Origin: Candidatus Sodalis endolongispinus
GTDB taxonomy: Bacteria; Pseudomonadota; Gammaproteobacteria; Enterobacterales; Enterobacteriaceae
Reading direction: 5' to 3'
DNA: 64,000 nucleotides
Assembly (NCBI RefSeq): GCF_018777395.1
Contig: NZ_JAFJYC010000002.1
Location: 310,001 to 374,000 of the forward strand
Positions 31,376 through 42,435 of the stretch are shown one piece after another. The notes beneath the pieces are model-generated. The model was not told the DNA's origin and made no database searches. It saw only the letters and a program-made list of their open reading frames with translations. Position numbers and translations under genes: made by a program. How positions within the stretch are numbered: the stretch's first letter is position 1; each line of letters begins with the position of its first letter.

Positions 31376-31797
31376 TTGATGCAGTGGGGGTACGCCCTGA
31401 ATCCTAACAGTGGCGAAAAAGTGGTCTTTGGCACGAGGAATCGTGAGTATATGGAGCTTAACCGCTTATGGCTGCATGATGACATGCCTAAAAATTCAGA
31501 GTCACGAGCGATCAGCTATGCGCTAAAAACTATCAGGTTACTTTATCCTCAGGTACAATGGGTGCAATCCTTTGCAGATGAGCGCTGTGTATCAGGCGAG
31601 TAATTTTGAATATATCGGCAGCCATTACTCGCGATTCTATGAGATTGATGGTGAGTGGTATCAAGAAAATAGCCCGCAACGCGATCACGCGAGGCGGCAA
31701 GCGAGGAGAATACCTGAGGGACAATATAGAGCGTGCAACTGTTCATCGCTTCCAGCAGTTCCGATATATCCGCTTTTTGGACAAACGCGCGAAGAAG
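31376..31797 (+). pseudogene. Mom-like DNA adenine-modification protein, frameshifted
   Basis: The first frame (31376-31603) reads [39 protein letters not shown] and [12 protein letters not shown]. The sequence continues in another frame as [20 protein letters not shown], and again in a third as [20 protein letters not shown]. The order LNRLW, NSES, SFAD, VYQA.NF.Y.G is that of phage Mom acetyltransferase-fold proteins, which modify adenines to shield phage DNA from restriction. The N-terminus before QWGYALNP is missing, and the 3' end abuts the IS2-like insertion at 31798. At least two frameshifts make it non-functional. Identification is from memory of family motifs. Confidence 0.6.
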
Positions 31798-31861
31798 TGA
31801 TTTATCCCCCTGAAACACCAGACAGTAGCTGTATCTCCAGATAAGAGATAGGCTTGAATAT

Positions 31862-32248
31862 ATGTCTAACACTAACGCCAATTTTGATATGACCGGGATC
31901 CTGTTAGGTCAAGAAGTCCGTAAACGTAAAACTCCTCAGGAAAAAATGGCCATTATTCAGCAGAGGATGGAGCCCGGCATGAATGTCTCCCATCTCGCAC
32001 GACTGCACGGTATCCAGCCAAGCCTGCTGTTTAAGTGGAAAAAGCAATATCAGGAAGGCAGCCTCACTGCCGGGGAGGACGTTGTTCCTGCCTCTGAGCT
32101 TGCAGCTGCATTGAAGCAGGTCCGGGAGCTCCAGCGCCTTCTGGGTAAGAAGACGATGGAGGTTGAGATCCTAAAAGAAGCCGTGGAGTACGGCCAGTCA
32201 CGAAAATGGATAGCGCACGCGCCCTTGTTGCCAAAGGCCGGGGAATAG
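31862..32248 (+). CDS. IS2-like OrfA (InsC-type), copy 1
   Basis: 128 residues, identical in sequence to copy 2. A helix-turn-helix ([24 protein letters not shown] as two short parts, about residues 40-62) is followed by a leucine-zipper-like stretch ([20 protein letters not shown]) ending [10 protein letters not shown], as in IS2 InsC. OrfA binds the IS ends and, by programmed -1 frameshifting, is joined to OrfB to form the transposase. It overlaps orfB by about 40 bp. The frame is intact. Confidence 0.88.
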   Translation: MSNTNANFDMTGILLGQEVRKRKTPQEKMAIIQQRMEPGMNVSHLARLHGIQPSLLFKWKKQYQEGSLTAGEDVVPASELAAALKQVRELQRLLGKKTMEVEILKEAVEYGQSRKWIAHAPLLPKAGE

Positions 32249-33075
32249 CACAGGTCAGCCGCGCCATGAGCGTGTCGCGTGCGCCGCTGTCACTGCGGAT
32301 TAAGCGTTCTGCCGACTGGCAGGACAGGCGCTGTAACCGGCGTAATGACGAAGCAGACGCTGAAATACTGTCGGACATCCTCGACATCATCAGCGATATG
32401 CCCAGCTACGGCTATCGGCGGGTGTGGGGCATCCTGCGTAAACAACGTCGCGCAGAGGGACTGCCGCCGGTAAATGCGAAACGACTTTACAGGATCATGT
32501 GTGAGCATAACCTGATGTTATTACATTGAAAACCAGAGCGGCCGAGGCGTGAGCATAAGGGCAGGATCGCGGTGGCAGAAAGCGATATGCGCTGGTGTTC
32601 AGATGGCTTCGAGTTCGGCTGCGACAACGGTGAAAAACTGCGGGTCACGTTCGCACTGGACTGCTGCGACAGAGAGGCCATAGACTGGTCTGCGAGCACT
32701 GTAGGCTACGACAGTTCGACCGTGCAGGATGTGATGCTGATGTCGGTAGAAAAGCGCTTCGGCGACAGGTTACCCGATACAGCGGTGCAGTGGTTGACGG
32801 ACAACGGTTCAGCGTATACCGCGCATGAAACGCAGAGGTTCGCCAGAGAACTGGATCTGGAGCCCTGCACAACAGCGGTGAGCAGCCCGCAGAGAATGGC
32901 CGAACGGTTCGTGAAGACGATGAAGGAAGACTATATCGAGTTCATGCCAAAACCGGATGCGAGAACAGCCCTGCGAAACCTTGCAGCAGCGTTCACGCAT
33001 TACAATGAAAACCATCCGCACAGCGCGCTGGGATATCACTCTCCGAGAGAATACCGGCGGCAGCGTGCTTCGTTA
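32206..33075 (+). pseudogene. IS2-like OrfB transposase, copy 1, in-frame TGA and 3' truncation
   Basis: The frame opens [20 protein letters not shown] and runs to MLLH, where TGA at 32527 interrupts; IS2 InsD has ERKPA here. It resumes in frame as [22 protein letters not shown], with the DDE catalytic core: Asp in [10 protein letters not shown], Asp in [10 protein letters not shown], Glu in AERFVK. A 6-bp deletion changes SNGMAE to RMAE just before the catalytic Glu. The true C-terminus is replaced by 44 unrelated codons after 33075. The element is dead in cis. Confidence 0.88.
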
Positions 33076-33361
33076 TTATCCCTTATACAAAGCGCCGACA
33101 TGCGAACGCCGGGCATGAAAAGTGATTGGATAATGTCAAAGGTGAGAAATGAAAACGCTAGCCGTGGTTGTGCACTGGCAGGATTATGTTGTTGTCGTGT
33201 CAGCTGACTGACAAAAAAATACATGGCGAGTAAAAGAGGGTAGACAAAGCCTCGTTGGCGGAGCAGGCGGGGAATAGTTTTCGGGGGTAAGTGGAATAAC
33301 CGACACGTTGTAATGAACGCGCTGTGAACCAACTAACCCAATGAAGATCTATGCCTTTATT
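33076..33361. other. Junk after the truncated IS
   Basis: About 290 bp with no recognisable gene. The chimeric transposase frame continues to 33207. I see no inverted repeat that would complete copy 1 of the IS, nor any phage end. Confidence 0.4.
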
Positions 33362-33478
33362 TCATGCTGTCGCGCCTGGTTCTGCGCCGATAACGTAGAG
33401 GGTAAGCATCAGCAGCAGACCGGCAAAAATTGCCCACGGAGGTAAGTTCGCCGTGGGGAATGACGGGACGTGCGGCAT
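33362..33478 (-). pseudogene. Possible CbtB-like cobalt-transporter fragment
   Basis: A 38-codon minus-strand frame from ATG 33478 (PWAIFAGLLLMLTLYVIGAE, then PGATA and TGA). It has one hydrophobic helix followed by a GA(D/E)xGA-like turn, as in the short CbtB subunit of B12-regulated cobalt transporters. The histidine-rich C-terminal tail of CbtB is missing and no cbtA or cobalamin riboswitch was found nearby. The assignment is weak; it may be a chance hydrophobic frame. Confidence 0.25.
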
Positions 33479-33512
33479 CAGGTTGAATAAATGAACAAGA
33501 TTTAAATTAAAC

Positions 33513-33605
33513 AAGTAGTTAAGTGAGTAAGTGAACAAGTAAGTGTACGGGTGAGTGAGTAGGTGAACAGGTAAGTGAGCAGGTATTAGGTGAGTGAGTA
33601 AGTGT
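33513..33605. repeat. Low-complexity GTGAGTAAGTGA-type repeat tract
   Basis: About 90 bp made almost only of 4-bp steps GTGA, GTAA, GTAG, GAAC and CAGG, giving a near-regular 8-bp pattern (AAGTGAGT, AAGTGAAC, AGGTGAGT). One strand is strongly purine-rich with almost no C. It lies between the mobile-element debris and the ychF terminator. This looks like an expanded, then diverged microsatellite. Confidence 0.7.
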
Positions 33606-33641
33606 TTCTAAAACGTTAGCCAAGGGGGACAAAAAATCGGG

Positions 33642-33669
33642 AAAAAAATCCACGCCAGTGCGTGGATTT
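33642..33669 (-). terminator. Rho-independent terminator of pth-ychF
   Basis: On the minus strand a perfect 9-bp stem (AAATCCACG with CGTGGATTT, loop of 6) runs straight into seven T. It lies about 50 bp after the ychF stop codon. Confidence 0.92.
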
Positions 33670-33720
33670 GAGAAATGTTCATGAGACGGCATCCAGCCTC
33701 ATGAGGCAATAACGTTGATT

Positions 33721-34812
33721 TCAGACGTTGAACAGGAAATTCATCACGTCGCCGTCTTTCACCACGTACTCTTTCCCTTCAGAACGCATTTTGCCGGCCT
33801 CTTTCGCGCCTTGCTCCCCTTTATAGGTAATAAAATCGGCAAAGGAGATGGTCTGGGCGCGGATAAAGCCTTTTTCAAAGTCGGTGTGGATTTTCCCGGC
33901 CGCCTGCGGCGCGGTGGCGCCGACCGGGATGGTCCAGGCGCGCACTTCTTTGACTCCGGCGGTAAAATAGGTCTGCAGATTGAGAAGCTCGTAGCCGGCG
34001 CGAATGACGCGGTTCAGACCCGGCTCTTCAAGCCCCAGCTCCGCCATGAATTCCGCGCGCTCCTCTTCGTCGAGCTCGGCAATATCGGATTCCACCGCGG
34101 CACAGACCGCGACCACCACCGACCCTTCAGCCGCCGCAATGGCGCGCACCTCATCCAAATAGGGATTATTATCGAAACCGTCTTCGTTGACGTTGGCGAT
34201 GTACATGGTGGGTTTTAGCGTCAAGAATCTCAGATAGCGAATGGCGCTTTTCTCATCGCTTGACAAGTCAAGCGTGCGCAGCATGCCGGCATCGCTCAGT
34301 TGGGGCAGGCACTTTTCCAGCGCCGATTGCTCCAGTTTGGCATCCTTGTCGCCACCTTTGGCCCGTTTCTGCACCCGGTGCAGGGCGCGCTCGCACGCCT
34401 CCAGGTCGGACAAGGCCAGCTCGGTGTTGATAACGTCGATGTCTTCGGCCGGACAGACTTTGCCCGCCACATGAATAATATTGTCGTTTTCAAAGCAGCG
34501 CACGACATGGCCGATGGCCTCGGTCTCACGGATGTTGGTCAGAAACTGGTTTCCCAGACCTTCCCCTTTAGACGCGCCTTTCACCAGTCCGGCGATGTCG
34601 ACAAACTCCATGGTCGTCGGCACGGTACGCTGCGGTTTGGCGATTTCCGCCAATTGATCCATGCGCGCGTCGGGCATCGGCACCACGCCGGTATTCGGCT
34701 CGATGGTACAAAACGGGAAGTTGTCTGCTTCGATGCCCGCCTTGGTCAGCGCATTAAACAAAGTGGATTTGCCCACGTTGGGCAACCCGACGATACCGCA
34801 TTTGAAACCCAT
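33721..34812 (-). CDS. ychF: YchF (Obg-like ATPase, redox-regulated)
   Basis: 363 residues, as in E. coli. The P-loop [20 protein letters not shown] begins at residue 5, switch and Walker B follow in [19 protein letters not shown], and the C-terminal TGS domain covers about the last 85 residues ([17 protein letters not shown] through [13 protein letters not shown]). YchF prefers ATP over GTP, binds ribosomes and dampens the oxidative-stress response. Intact. It is downstream of pth in one operon ending at the strong hairpin 33642-33669. Confidence 0.95.
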   Translation of the reverse strand: MGFKCGIVGLPNVGKSTLFNALTKAGIEADNFPFCTIEPNTGVVPMPDARMDQLAEIAKPQRTVPTTMEFVDIAGLVKGASKGEGLGNQFLTNIRETEAIGHVVRCFENDNIIHVAGKVCPAEDIDVINTELALSDLEACERALHRVQKRAKGGDKDAKLEQSALEKCLPQLSDAGMLRTLDLSSDEKSAIRYLRFLTLKPTMYIANVNEDGFDNNPYLDEVRAIAAAEGSVVVAVCAAVESDIAELDEEERAEFMAELGLEEPGLNRVIRAGYELLNLQTYFTAGVKEVRAWTIPVGATAPQAAGKIHTDFEKGFIRAQTISFADFITYKGEQGAKEAGKMRSEGKEYVVKDGDVMNFLFNV

Positions 34813-34926
34813 GGTTATTTCACCTTAAATAGCTCTATTATCAGCCGGTTAACTGCCATTGCCGGCATGAGATCACTCTAAATGTTCATTATACACAGAA
34901 TCCCGCCATTACTCGACGCCCGCTGT

Positions 34927-35511
34927 TTAACCGGGACGATAGACATGCAGGCGATTCATGGCCTTCACGGCATCCTGAGTCACCAGGATCTCCGTGCAGC
35001 GTACCGCTTCGTCAATGGCGCCATCAATCAGCTGAAGTTCTGCCGCAGGCGGTTTGCCGAGCACGAAGCCCACGACGTGGTTTTTGTCCCCCGGATGGCC
35101 GATGCCGATACGCAGCCGGTGGAATTGGGGATTGTTGCCCAGGCGGCTGATGATGTCTTTCAGACCGTTATGGCCGCCATGGCCGCCGCCAAGCTTCAGC
35201 CGGGCGCTGCCGGGCAACAGATCCAGTTCATCGTGGGCCACCAGAATGTCCTCCGGCGCGATGCGGTAAAACGTGGCCATCGCCGCCACCGCTTTCCCGC
35301 TAAGATTCATAAATGTGGTGGGCACCAACAGGCGAACATCCTGGCCGCCGAGGGTCAGTCGTCCGGTATAGCCATAAAATTTGCTTTCTTCTTTTAGCGT
35401 CTGCCGGTAGCGCTCCGCCAGTAACTCAACATACCAGGCGCCGGCGTTGTGGCGGGTCGCGGCGTATTCGGCACCGGGATTGGCCAAGCCTACAATTAAT
35501 TTGACTGTCAC
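34927..35511 (-). CDS. pth: Peptidyl-tRNA hydrolase
   Basis: 194 residues. Substrate and catalytic residues are present: [17 protein letters not shown] with catalytic His21, [10 protein letters not shown], and Asp of VAHDELDL. The glycine-rich [12 protein letters not shown] loop and [10 protein letters not shown] follow. The enzyme releases tRNA from peptidyl-tRNA dropped off ribosomes and is essential. Intact; it is followed after about 115 bp by ychF in the E. coli order and is divergent from ychH. Confidence 0.96.
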   Translation of the reverse strand: MTVKLIVGLANPGAEYAATRHNAGAWYVELLAERYRQTLKEESKFYGYTGRLTLGGQDVRLLVPTTFMNLSGKAVAAMATFYRIAPEDILVAHDELDLLPGSARLKLGGGHGGHNGLKDIISRLGNNPQFHRLRIGIGHPGDKNHVVGFVLGKPPAAELQLIDGAIDEAVRCTEILVTQDAVKAMNRLHVYRPG

Positions 35512-35735
35512 GTCTTACTCTCATCGGGCGGTTTGGGCATTAGTTTACTCTGCCCGGGCAAAACATTTCAAATCGAGGGTAGCGCCGCGTTGGCGCGGAC
35601 TGCGTCGATTTGTGTGATTTATTGAAAGGTCTGTGATCGTCACCACAAGGTGAGGGGCCTACTCTGGCTATACTTTAAGCAGTAAAAGGAGTGACGCCGA
35701 GCAGGGCGTCCGATAGGACAATCAGGAGGTGTAGC

Positions 35736-36014
35736 ATGAGACGTAAATCAGCAATGCTGGTCGGCAATGGCCTGATGGGCGCGGGGATGATACTGATGGT
35801 TGCCAGTATCGCCGTATCGGTGCTGAACCAGTTGCCCCAGATCGCTATGACTGAGGTGATGGCCAGCGGCGGCATTATGGGCATTTTTGTCGGCGCGCTG
35901 TTGTGGCTCGCGGGTGCGCGCATGGGCGGCCACGAAGAAATTTCGGACCGCTATTGGTGGCATCGCCGCTTTGACGCGCGCTGCCGGAAAGACCAGAACG
36001 CCCGCTACCATTAA
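35736..36014 (+). CDS. ychH: YchH, stress-induced inner-membrane protein
   Basis: 92 residues from ATG 35736 behind a perfect AGGAGG. Two hydrophobic helices (LVGNGLMGAGMILMVASIAV and MASGGIMGIFVGALLWLAGA) are followed by a polar tail with CDRYWW-like HEEISDRYWWHRRFDARCRK. In E. coli YchH is a small stress protein of unknown mechanism. Length equals the E. coli protein. Intact and in the conserved position beside pth. In E. coli dauA lies between ychH and prs; here dauA is found beyond kdsA. Confidence 0.9.
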   Translation: MRRKSAMLVGNGLMGAGMILMVASIAVSVLNQLPQIAMTEVMASGGIMGIFVGALLWLAGARMGGHEEISDRYWWHRRFDARCRKDQNARYH

Positions 36015-36276
36015 CTCGCGCCGGTTGCCACAGGCGATATCAGGCTGACGCAGAACCTTCGGCCGTTGTAGGCTTTGACCAAAAAAAGACGCGCCTGCGA
36101 CGTCGGTTGTATAAATGTCTGGCCCGATGGGTCGGTGCGTTGCCATCCGCATCGTCGGGCAAGGGTGATTAGCTTAGGCCAATCCCGCAGCGGGGGATAA
36201 ACAGGCTGTGCTTTTTGGGCAAACCCCGGTGACAAAGATCGGACGCCGCCTGACCAGCGCGTGTGCCCCTCTGATA

Positions 36277-37323
<1,047 letters not shown>

Positions 37324-37343
37324 TCAGGCCACCGTCAGGCGGC

Positions 37344-38201
37344 TCAGTGCGCCCCTGACAACGCGCAACGCAGCGGGGAAACGTTAACGCCTCGGGCTAC
37401 AAAACCGCGCATCCATGCCGGGGCCTGCGATAAAACCTGACGGGCGGCGGCCTCGGTATCGAATTCGGCAAATACACAAGCGCCGGTGCCAGTCAGTCGC
37501 GACGGCGCGTATTCTAACAGCCATGAAAGATGCTGTTCAACCGCGGAAAAATGTTTTCTTGCGATTGGTTCACAATCATTATGAAAAGGCGTGGCCATAA
37601 GCTGGGCGAGCGAGCGCGGTGGCGCGTCTCTTCTCAGCTCAGGATCGCCGAAAATGCGCGGCGTGGCAATACTGACCGGCGGCACGGCGACCAAATACCA
37701 TTTTTCCGCCGGGACGGCCGGCTCGAGGCGTTCGCCGATGCCATCGGAAAAGGCTGCCTCGCCGCGTACGAACACCGGCACATCGGCGCCGAGCGTCAGT
37801 CCCAGCTGCGCCAGGGTGGCTACGTCCAGCCCGCAATGCCATTGGGCATTAAGCGCGACCAGCACGGTGGCGGCGTCGGAAGATCCGCCGCCGAGCCCGC
37901 CGCCCATCGGCAGCACTTTCTCCAACTCAATATCCGCCCCCGGCGCCGCCGGGTCACCCGCTGCCCAGCAGTGGCGCTGTAACAGCCGGGCGGCGCGCAC
38001 GATAAGATTGTCCTCTTGCGCCACCCCCGCTATCGGGTTTAGCAGGCGAATGCGGCCGCCGGCGGTGGGCGTAATGGTCAGCGTGTCGCCATAATCCAGA
38101 AATTGGAAAAGCGTTTGCAGCAAATGATAGCCATCTGCACGGCGGCCGGTGATATATAAAAACAGATTAAGCTTGGCCGGGGCTGGCCACTGGCGTGTCA
38201 T
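37344..38201 (-). CDS. ispE: 4-diphosphocytidyl-2-C-methyl-D-erythritol kinase
   Basis: 285 residues of the GHMP kinase family: [22 protein letters not shown] at the start with catalytic Lys, the ATP-binding loop [18 protein letters not shown], and the C-terminal [12 protein letters not shown] motif. It phosphorylates CDP-methylerythritol in the MEP isoprenoid pathway. The start ATG overlaps the TAA of lolB by one base (TAATG), showing translational coupling. The gene is intact. Confidence 0.95.
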   Translation of the reverse strand: MTRQWPAPAKLNLFLYITGRRADGYHLLQTLFQFLDYGDTLTITPTAGGRIRLLNPIAGVAQEDNLIVRAARLLQRHCWAAGDPAAPGADIELEKVLPMGGGLGGGSSDAATVLVALNAQWHCGLDVATLAQLGLTLGADVPVFVRGEAAFSDGIGERLEPAVPAEKWYLVAVPPVSIATPRIFGDPELRRDAPPRSLAQLMATPFHNDCEPIARKHFSAVEQHLSWLLEYAPSRLTGTGACVFAEFDTEAAARQVLSQAPAWMRGFVARGVNVSPLRCALSGAH

Positions 38202-38821
38202 TACAAGCTCCAGCTATCCATTTTCAATTTGATGCGATTGTCGCCCTGGCGCAATTCCAAATTCGACGGCAGCGCCGGGATGGTATCGTCGTGATAGCCT
38301 TGATAGGTTACGGTCCAGCGCTGCCCGTTGTGGCTATAATTCAGGCTATGCAGATAGCCGCGGGCATCCAGGGTAAAATCGGTGGCATCGCCGGGCAGGC
38401 CGAGCATCCACTGCCGCAGGTCGTTGAGCGGGATAGACATGCCGGCCAGATTTTGGATCATCACCTCTGGATCATCGCTCACGTAGCGTTTACCTTGATT
38501 GTTGACCAGTTGGGCCACACCCGGATGGACATTCAAATCCATCTCGGTGCTGCCGAGCGGGTTGGTCAAAATCAGCCGGTAGCGATCGGCGCTGGTCTGC
38601 TGCCAATTAAAGCGGGCGTAAACTTTTTGCTGGCTGGAAATATAGGCGAAGGCGCCGCGAGTCTGGTAGCGGCTGAGGGCGGTGATCGACTGCTGGTGGC
38701 TGCGCCATTCCGGCGAGGTCTGGCTTTTGGCCGGTCCGGAAGGCGTATGAACACTACAAGCGGCCAAAAGCAGACTGGCAAGCGGCAGCAAACGGAAAAT
38801 GGCGTATTTACGCTCAGGCAT
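38201..38821 (-). CDS. lolB: Outer-membrane lipoprotein receptor LolB
   Basis: 206 residues from ATG 38821 ([23 protein letters not shown]). The signal ends in the lipobox LAAC with lipidated Cys22. Conserved blocks follow: [19 protein letters not shown] [37 protein letters not shown] and [15 protein letters not shown]. LolB accepts lipoproteins from LolA and inserts them into the outer membrane. An upstream in-frame ATG (38839) is possible but would put extra residues before the signal. Intact; divergent from hemA, coupled to ispE. Confidence 0.95.
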   Translation of the reverse strand: MPERKYAIFRLLPLASLLLAACSVHTPSGPAKSQTSPEWRSHQQSITALSRYQTRGAFAYISSQQKVYARFNWQQTSADRYRLILTNPLGSTEMDLNVHPGVAQLVNNQGKRYVSDDPEVMIQNLAGMSIPLNDLRQWMLGLPGDATDFTLDARGYLHSLNYSHNGQRWTVTYQGYHDDTIPALPSNLELRQGDNRIKLKMDSWSL

Positions 38822-39044
38822 GACGTCGACTTCCTTCAATATCGCGGGATGAATGGCTTTCTTTCACGCTAGCGGAGGGTATCGTTAGCGTCAATGGCTT
38901 TAATAGATTGATTTTATACCCTTACAAGTTGTACACCTTAAGGGGAGGAAAGTGCGGTGCGGCTTTTCTTGCATCTGTGCATCAAGTAGAATGCGCGCAG
39001 ACGATAACCATACTAACGTTTGTACTACTCTGTAGCCTTAATCC

Positions 39045-40307
39045 ATGACATTGCTCGCACTCGGTATCAATCACAAAACAGCGCCGGTCGCTTTGCGCGA
39101 ACGGGTGGCGTTCTCACCCGAGACCCTCGACCAGGCGCTGGGCAGCTTGCTTGCGCAACCGTTGGTGCAGGGCGGCGTCGTGCTGTCGACGTGTAACCGC
39201 ACCGAGCTGTATTTGAGTGTCGAGCAACAGGCTGACTTGCAGGAGGCGCTGGTACGCTGGCTGTGCGATTATCACCAGCTGGAGCCCGTCGAGGTGCGCC
39301 AGAGTCTTTACTGGTATCTGGGCGATGAAGCCGTCAGCCATCTGATGCGCGTCGCCAGCGGCCTGGACTCGTTGGTGCTCGGCGAGCCACAAATCCTGGG
39401 ACAGGTAAAAAAAGCCTTTGCCGAATCCCGCCGCGGGCACGGCCTGTCGGTGGATCTGGAGCGATTGTTCCAGAAATCATTCTCGGTCGCCAAGCGGGTC
39501 CGCACCGAAACCGAGATAGGATCCCATGCGGTGTCGGTGGCGTTTGCCGCCTGTACGCTGGCGCGGCAGATTTTTGAATCCCTGGCCGAGGTGAGGGTGC
39601 TGCTGGTGGGCGCAGGCGAAACGATTGAACTGGTGGCGCGCCACCTACGCGAGCATAAAGTAAAATGTCTGCTCATCGCCAACCGCACCCGCGAGCGAGC
39701 GCAGCGGCTGGCGGAAGAAGTGGGCGCCGACGTCATCAGCCTGGCGGAAATTAATAGCCAATTGGGTGAGGCCGACATTATTATTACCTCCACCGCCAGC
39801 ACATTGCCGATTATCGGTAAAGGGATGGTGGAGCGAGCGCTGAAACAGCGCCGTTATCAGCCCATGTTGTTGGTGGATATCGCCGTACCGCGCGATATTG
39901 AACCGGAGGTGGCGAAATTGGCAGATGCCTATCTGTACACGGTGGACGATCTCCTGGCCATTATTGAAAAGAATCTGGCGCAGCGTAAACATGCCGCGGT
40001 ATTGGCGGAAACCATCGTTGCGCAGGAACGTCTGGATTTTATGGCTTGGCTGCGCAGCCAGTCGGCGGTGGAGGCGATTCGCGATTACCGCACGCAGGCC
40101 GACAGCCTGCGGGAGGAGTTTGAAGCCCGCGCGCTGGCAGCGCTGCGCCTCGGCGTCGACCCGGAACAGGTGGTGATGGACATGGCGCACAAGCTGACCA
40201 ATCGCCTTATCCATACGCCGACCAAATCGCTGCAGCAGGCCGCCCGTGACGGTGACGCCGAGCGATTACAAATTTTGCGCGACGGTCTCGGACTGGACAC
40301 GCACTGA
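39045..40307 (+). CDS. hemA: Glutamyl-tRNA reductase
   Basis: 420 residues. Catalytic Cys50 lies in [14 protein letters not shown], followed by the NADPH-binding fold ([19 protein letters not shown]) and the C-terminal dimerisation helices ([34 protein letters not shown]). It reduces glutamyl-tRNA to glutamate-1-semialdehyde, the first committed step of tetrapyrrole synthesis. It heads a hemA-prfA-prmC run with gaps of 24 and -1 bp, as in E. coli. Intact, 223 bp from divergent lolB. Confidence 0.97.
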   Translation: MTLLALGINHKTAPVALRERVAFSPETLDQALGSLLAQPLVQGGVVLSTCNRTELYLSVEQQADLQEALVRWLCDYHQLEPVEVRQSLYWYLGDEAVSHLMRVASGLDSLVLGEPQILGQVKKAFAESRRGHGLSVDLERLFQKSFSVAKRVRTETEIGSHAVSVAFAACTLARQIFESLAEVRVLLVGAGETIELVARHLREHKVKCLLIANRTRERAQRLAEEVGADVISLAEINSQLGEADIIITSTASTLPIIGKGMVERALKQRRYQPMLLVDIAVPRDIEPEVAKLADAYLYTVDDLLAIIEKNLAQRKHAAVLAETIVAQERLDFMAWLRSQSAVEAIRDYRTQADSLREEFEARALAALRLGVDPEQVVMDMAHKLTNRLIHTPTKSLQQAARDGDAERLQILRDGLGLDTH

Positions 40308-40331
40308 TACACATAAGGTAAACCACCACGC

Positions 40332-41414
40332 ATGAAGTCCTCGATAGTCGCCAAATTGGAGGCGTTGCAAGAGCGCCGCGAAGAAGTGGAAGTTCTACTC
40401 GGCGATCCCGGCGTTATTGCCGATCAGGTCAGTTTCCGCGCCCTGTCGAAGGAGTACGCGCAGCTGTCTGATGTCACCCGCTGTTTTCAGCATTGGCGGC
40501 AGGTACAAGAAGACATCCACACCGCGGAGCACCTGCTGCAGGATCCCGAAATGCGCGACATGGCGCAGGAGGAGTTGTTGGCGTTCCGCGCCAGTCTGGA
40601 ACAGCTGGAGCAGCAGTTGCAGGTGCTGCTATTGCCGAAAGATCCTGACGACGAACGCGGCTGTTTCCTGGAAGTGCGCGCCGGCACCGGCGGCGATGAG
40701 GCGGCGCTGTTCGCGGGCGATCTGTTTCGTATGTACAGCCGTTATGCCGAAACCCGGCGCTGGAAGGTGGAAATCGTCAGCGCCAGCGACGGCGAGCACG
40801 GCGGCTTTAAAGAGGTTAGCGCCAAGGTGTCCCATGAAGGCGCTTACGGTCAACTGAAATTTGAATCCGGCGGCCATCGCGTGCAGCGCGTGCCGGAAAC
40901 CGAATCCCAGGGGCGTATTCATACCTCAGCCTGTACGGTGGCGGTGATGCCGGAAATCCCGGAGGCGGAGCTGCCGGAAATCAACGCCGGTGATCTGCGC
41001 ATCGACACTTTCCGCTCCTCCGGCGCGGGCGGCCAGCATGTCAATACCACCGATTCGGCTATCCGCATTACCCATTTGCCCACCGGATTGGTGGTGGAGT
41101 GCCAGGATGAACGCTCCCAGCACAAGAATAAAGCCAAGGCGCTGGCGGTGTTGGGCGCGCGTTTGCGCGCCGCTGAAGTTCAGCGCCGGCAGCAGGAAGA
41201 ATCCTCCACGCGCCGTAATCTTCTGGGCAGCGGCGATCGTTCCGATCGCATCCGTACCTACAATTTTCCCCAAGGGCGGGTGACCGACCACCGCATTGGC
41301 CTCACGCTCTACCGGCTGGATGAGGTTATCGAAGGCAAGCTCGATATGCTGATCCAACCTATTATGCAGGAGTATCATGCCGATCAGCTCGCCGCGTTGT
41401 CCGAGACTCCCTGA
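40332..41414 (+). CDS. prfA: Peptide chain release factor 1
   Basis: 360 residues. The stop-codon reading motif PxT is present as P-E-T in [16 protein letters not shown], and the peptidyl-transferase GGQ in [15 protein letters not shown]1 terminates at UAG and UAA. The gene appears fully intact, which argues against wholesale recoding of UAG despite the many in-frame TAG codons elsewhere in the window. Its TGA overlaps the ATG of prmC (TGATG), so the methyltransferase that modifies the GGQ glutamine is translationally coupled. Confidence 0.97.
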   Translation: MKSSIVAKLEALQERREEVEVLLGDPGVIADQVSFRALSKEYAQLSDVTRCFQHWRQVQEDIHTAEHLLQDPEMRDMAQEELLAFRASLEQLEQQLQVLLLPKDPDDERGCFLEVRAGTGGDEAALFAGDLFRMYSRYAETRRWKVEIVSASDGEHGGFKEVSAKVSHEGAYGQLKFESGGHRVQRVPETESQGRIHTSACTVAVMPEIPEAELPEINAGDLRIDTFRSSGAGGQHVNTTDSAIRITHLPTGLVVECQDERSQHKNKAKALAVLGARLRAAEVQRRQQEESSTRRNLLGSGDRSDRIRTYNFPQGRVTDHRIGLTLYRLDEVIEGKLDMLIQPIMQEYHADQLAALSETP

Positions 41415-42262
41415 TGACCTGGCAGCAATGGCTAGCCCAGGCCGTCCCCCGGCTGCGCGCGTCCCTGAGCCCCAGCGCCAGACGCGATGCCGAAATCCTG
41501 CTGGCGCGGGTGACCGGCGCGGCGCGTACCCGTCTGCTGGCTTTTGGCGAAACCCCGCTGACGGACGCGCAGCACGCTACGCTTGCGGCACTGTTAGCGC
41601 GTCGGGAACGGGGCGAGCCCGTGGCCTATCTGACCGGCGAACGTGAATTCTGGTCGCTGCCGCTGCGCGTGTCCGCCGACACGCTGATTCCGCGCCCAGA
41701 CACCGAATGTCTGGTCCAGCGTGCGCTGGACTTGCTGCCGCACGGGCGCGCCGAGGTGCTGGATTTGGGCACCGGCAGCGGCGCCATCGCGCTGGCGCTG
41801 GCCTCGGAACGGCCAGAATGTCGGATAACCGGCGTCGATCGCCTGCCCGGTGCCGTGGCGCTCGCCCGCGCTAACGCCGCCCGCCTGGGGCTGGAAAATG
41901 TGCAGTTCCACGAAGGCGATTGGTTTAAACCATTGCAGGCGCAACGCTATCGTCTTATTGTGAGTAATCCCCCTTATATTGAGGCGGACGATCCCCATCT
42001 TATGCAGGGCGATGTACGCTTCGAGCCACGCAGCGCCCTGGTGGCGGGAGAGAATGGCCTCCAGGACTTGGCGGCGATTTGCCGCGAGGCGGGGGCCCAT
42101 TTAGCGCCCGGCGGCTGGTTGGTGCTAGAGCACGGCTGGCGCCAGGGGGCAGACGTGCGCGGCCTGCTCGCCGCTGCCGGCTTTGATCAGATAGCCACGC
42201 TGCGCTATTATGGCGGCAATGAGCGCGTCAGCCAGGGACAACGCTCGCCTGCGCAAGCGTGA
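41414..42262 (+). CDS. prmC: Release factor glutamine methyltransferase
   Basis: 282 residues. The SAM-binding motif LDLGTGSGAIALALASE and the catalytic NPPYIEADDPHL (NPPY) are present, with an N-terminal helical domain for release-factor docking. It methylates the GGQ glutamine of RF1 and RF2. The first bases overlap the prfA stop. Intact; length is close to E. coli (277). The following sirB2 of E. coli is absent, leaving only 173 bp before sirB1. Confidence 0.95.
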   Translation: MTWQQWLAQAVPRLRASLSPSARRDAEILLARVTGAARTRLLAFGETPLTDAQHATLAALLARRERGEPVAYLTGEREFWSLPLRVSADTLIPRPDTECLVQRALDLLPHGRAEVLDLGTGSGAIALALASERPECRITGVDRLPGAVALARANAARLGLENVQFHEGDWFKPLQAQRYRLIVSNPPYIEADDPHLMQGDVRFEPRSALVAGENGLQDLAAICREAGAHLAPGGWLVLEHGWRQGADVRGLLAAAGFDQIATLRYYGGNERVSQGQRSPAQA

Positions 42263-42435
42263 CCGACGGCAAGAGAGAGGGAATGCGTGCGCTATGAGCG
42301 ATTATGGAATGACCGATGACCACGGTTGGTCACACCCGCCAGCCGTTTCCCGTCGCGTGTCCCCGGTTGCCTCTTGTTGGTCACGCCGCTTGTTTTGCCG
42401 GTGCTTATCAGACTCACCCTGTCAACAGGACCATT

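Larger units (their letters stand above)
28513..31797. mobile_element. Collapsed Mu-like prophage: left and right ends joined
   Basis: Gene content and order match the two ends of a Mu/D108-type phage with the middle (transposition, head and most tail genes) missing: leftward repressor, rightward Ner-like start, tail-fibre C-terminus, tail-fibre assembly gene, an oppositely oriented second tail-fibre gene, then a Mom-like gene at the far right. Base composition is more AT-rich than the flanks. The left boundary is close to 28560, after uge. The right boundary is lost in the IS2-like insertion. Every gene except the repressor is damaged. The Mu affiliation is inferred from order and remembered family motifs. 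Confidence 0.65.
31798..33075 (+). mobile_element. IS2-like insertion sequence, copy 1, right end deleted
   Basis: The left terminus TGATTTATCCCCCTGAAACA at 31798 resembles the IS2 left end (CCCCCTGAA, CCAGACA). Identity to copy 2 (51695-53021, opposite strand) continues to TTCGTTA at 33075, about 37 bp short of the other terminus, so the right inverted repeat is lost. Compared with copy 2 it has a 6-bp deletion in orfB near 32895 and scattered substitutions. It cannot transpose by itself. The deletion probably also removed the right end of the Mu-like remnant. Confidence 0.88.

Noticed and set aside
40885..40925. RF1 PxT motif reads PET rather than PAT; considered as evidence of altered stop recognition
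   Set aside because: The middle position of PxT varies among bacteria and the rest of RF1 is normal, so no change of specificity is claimed.
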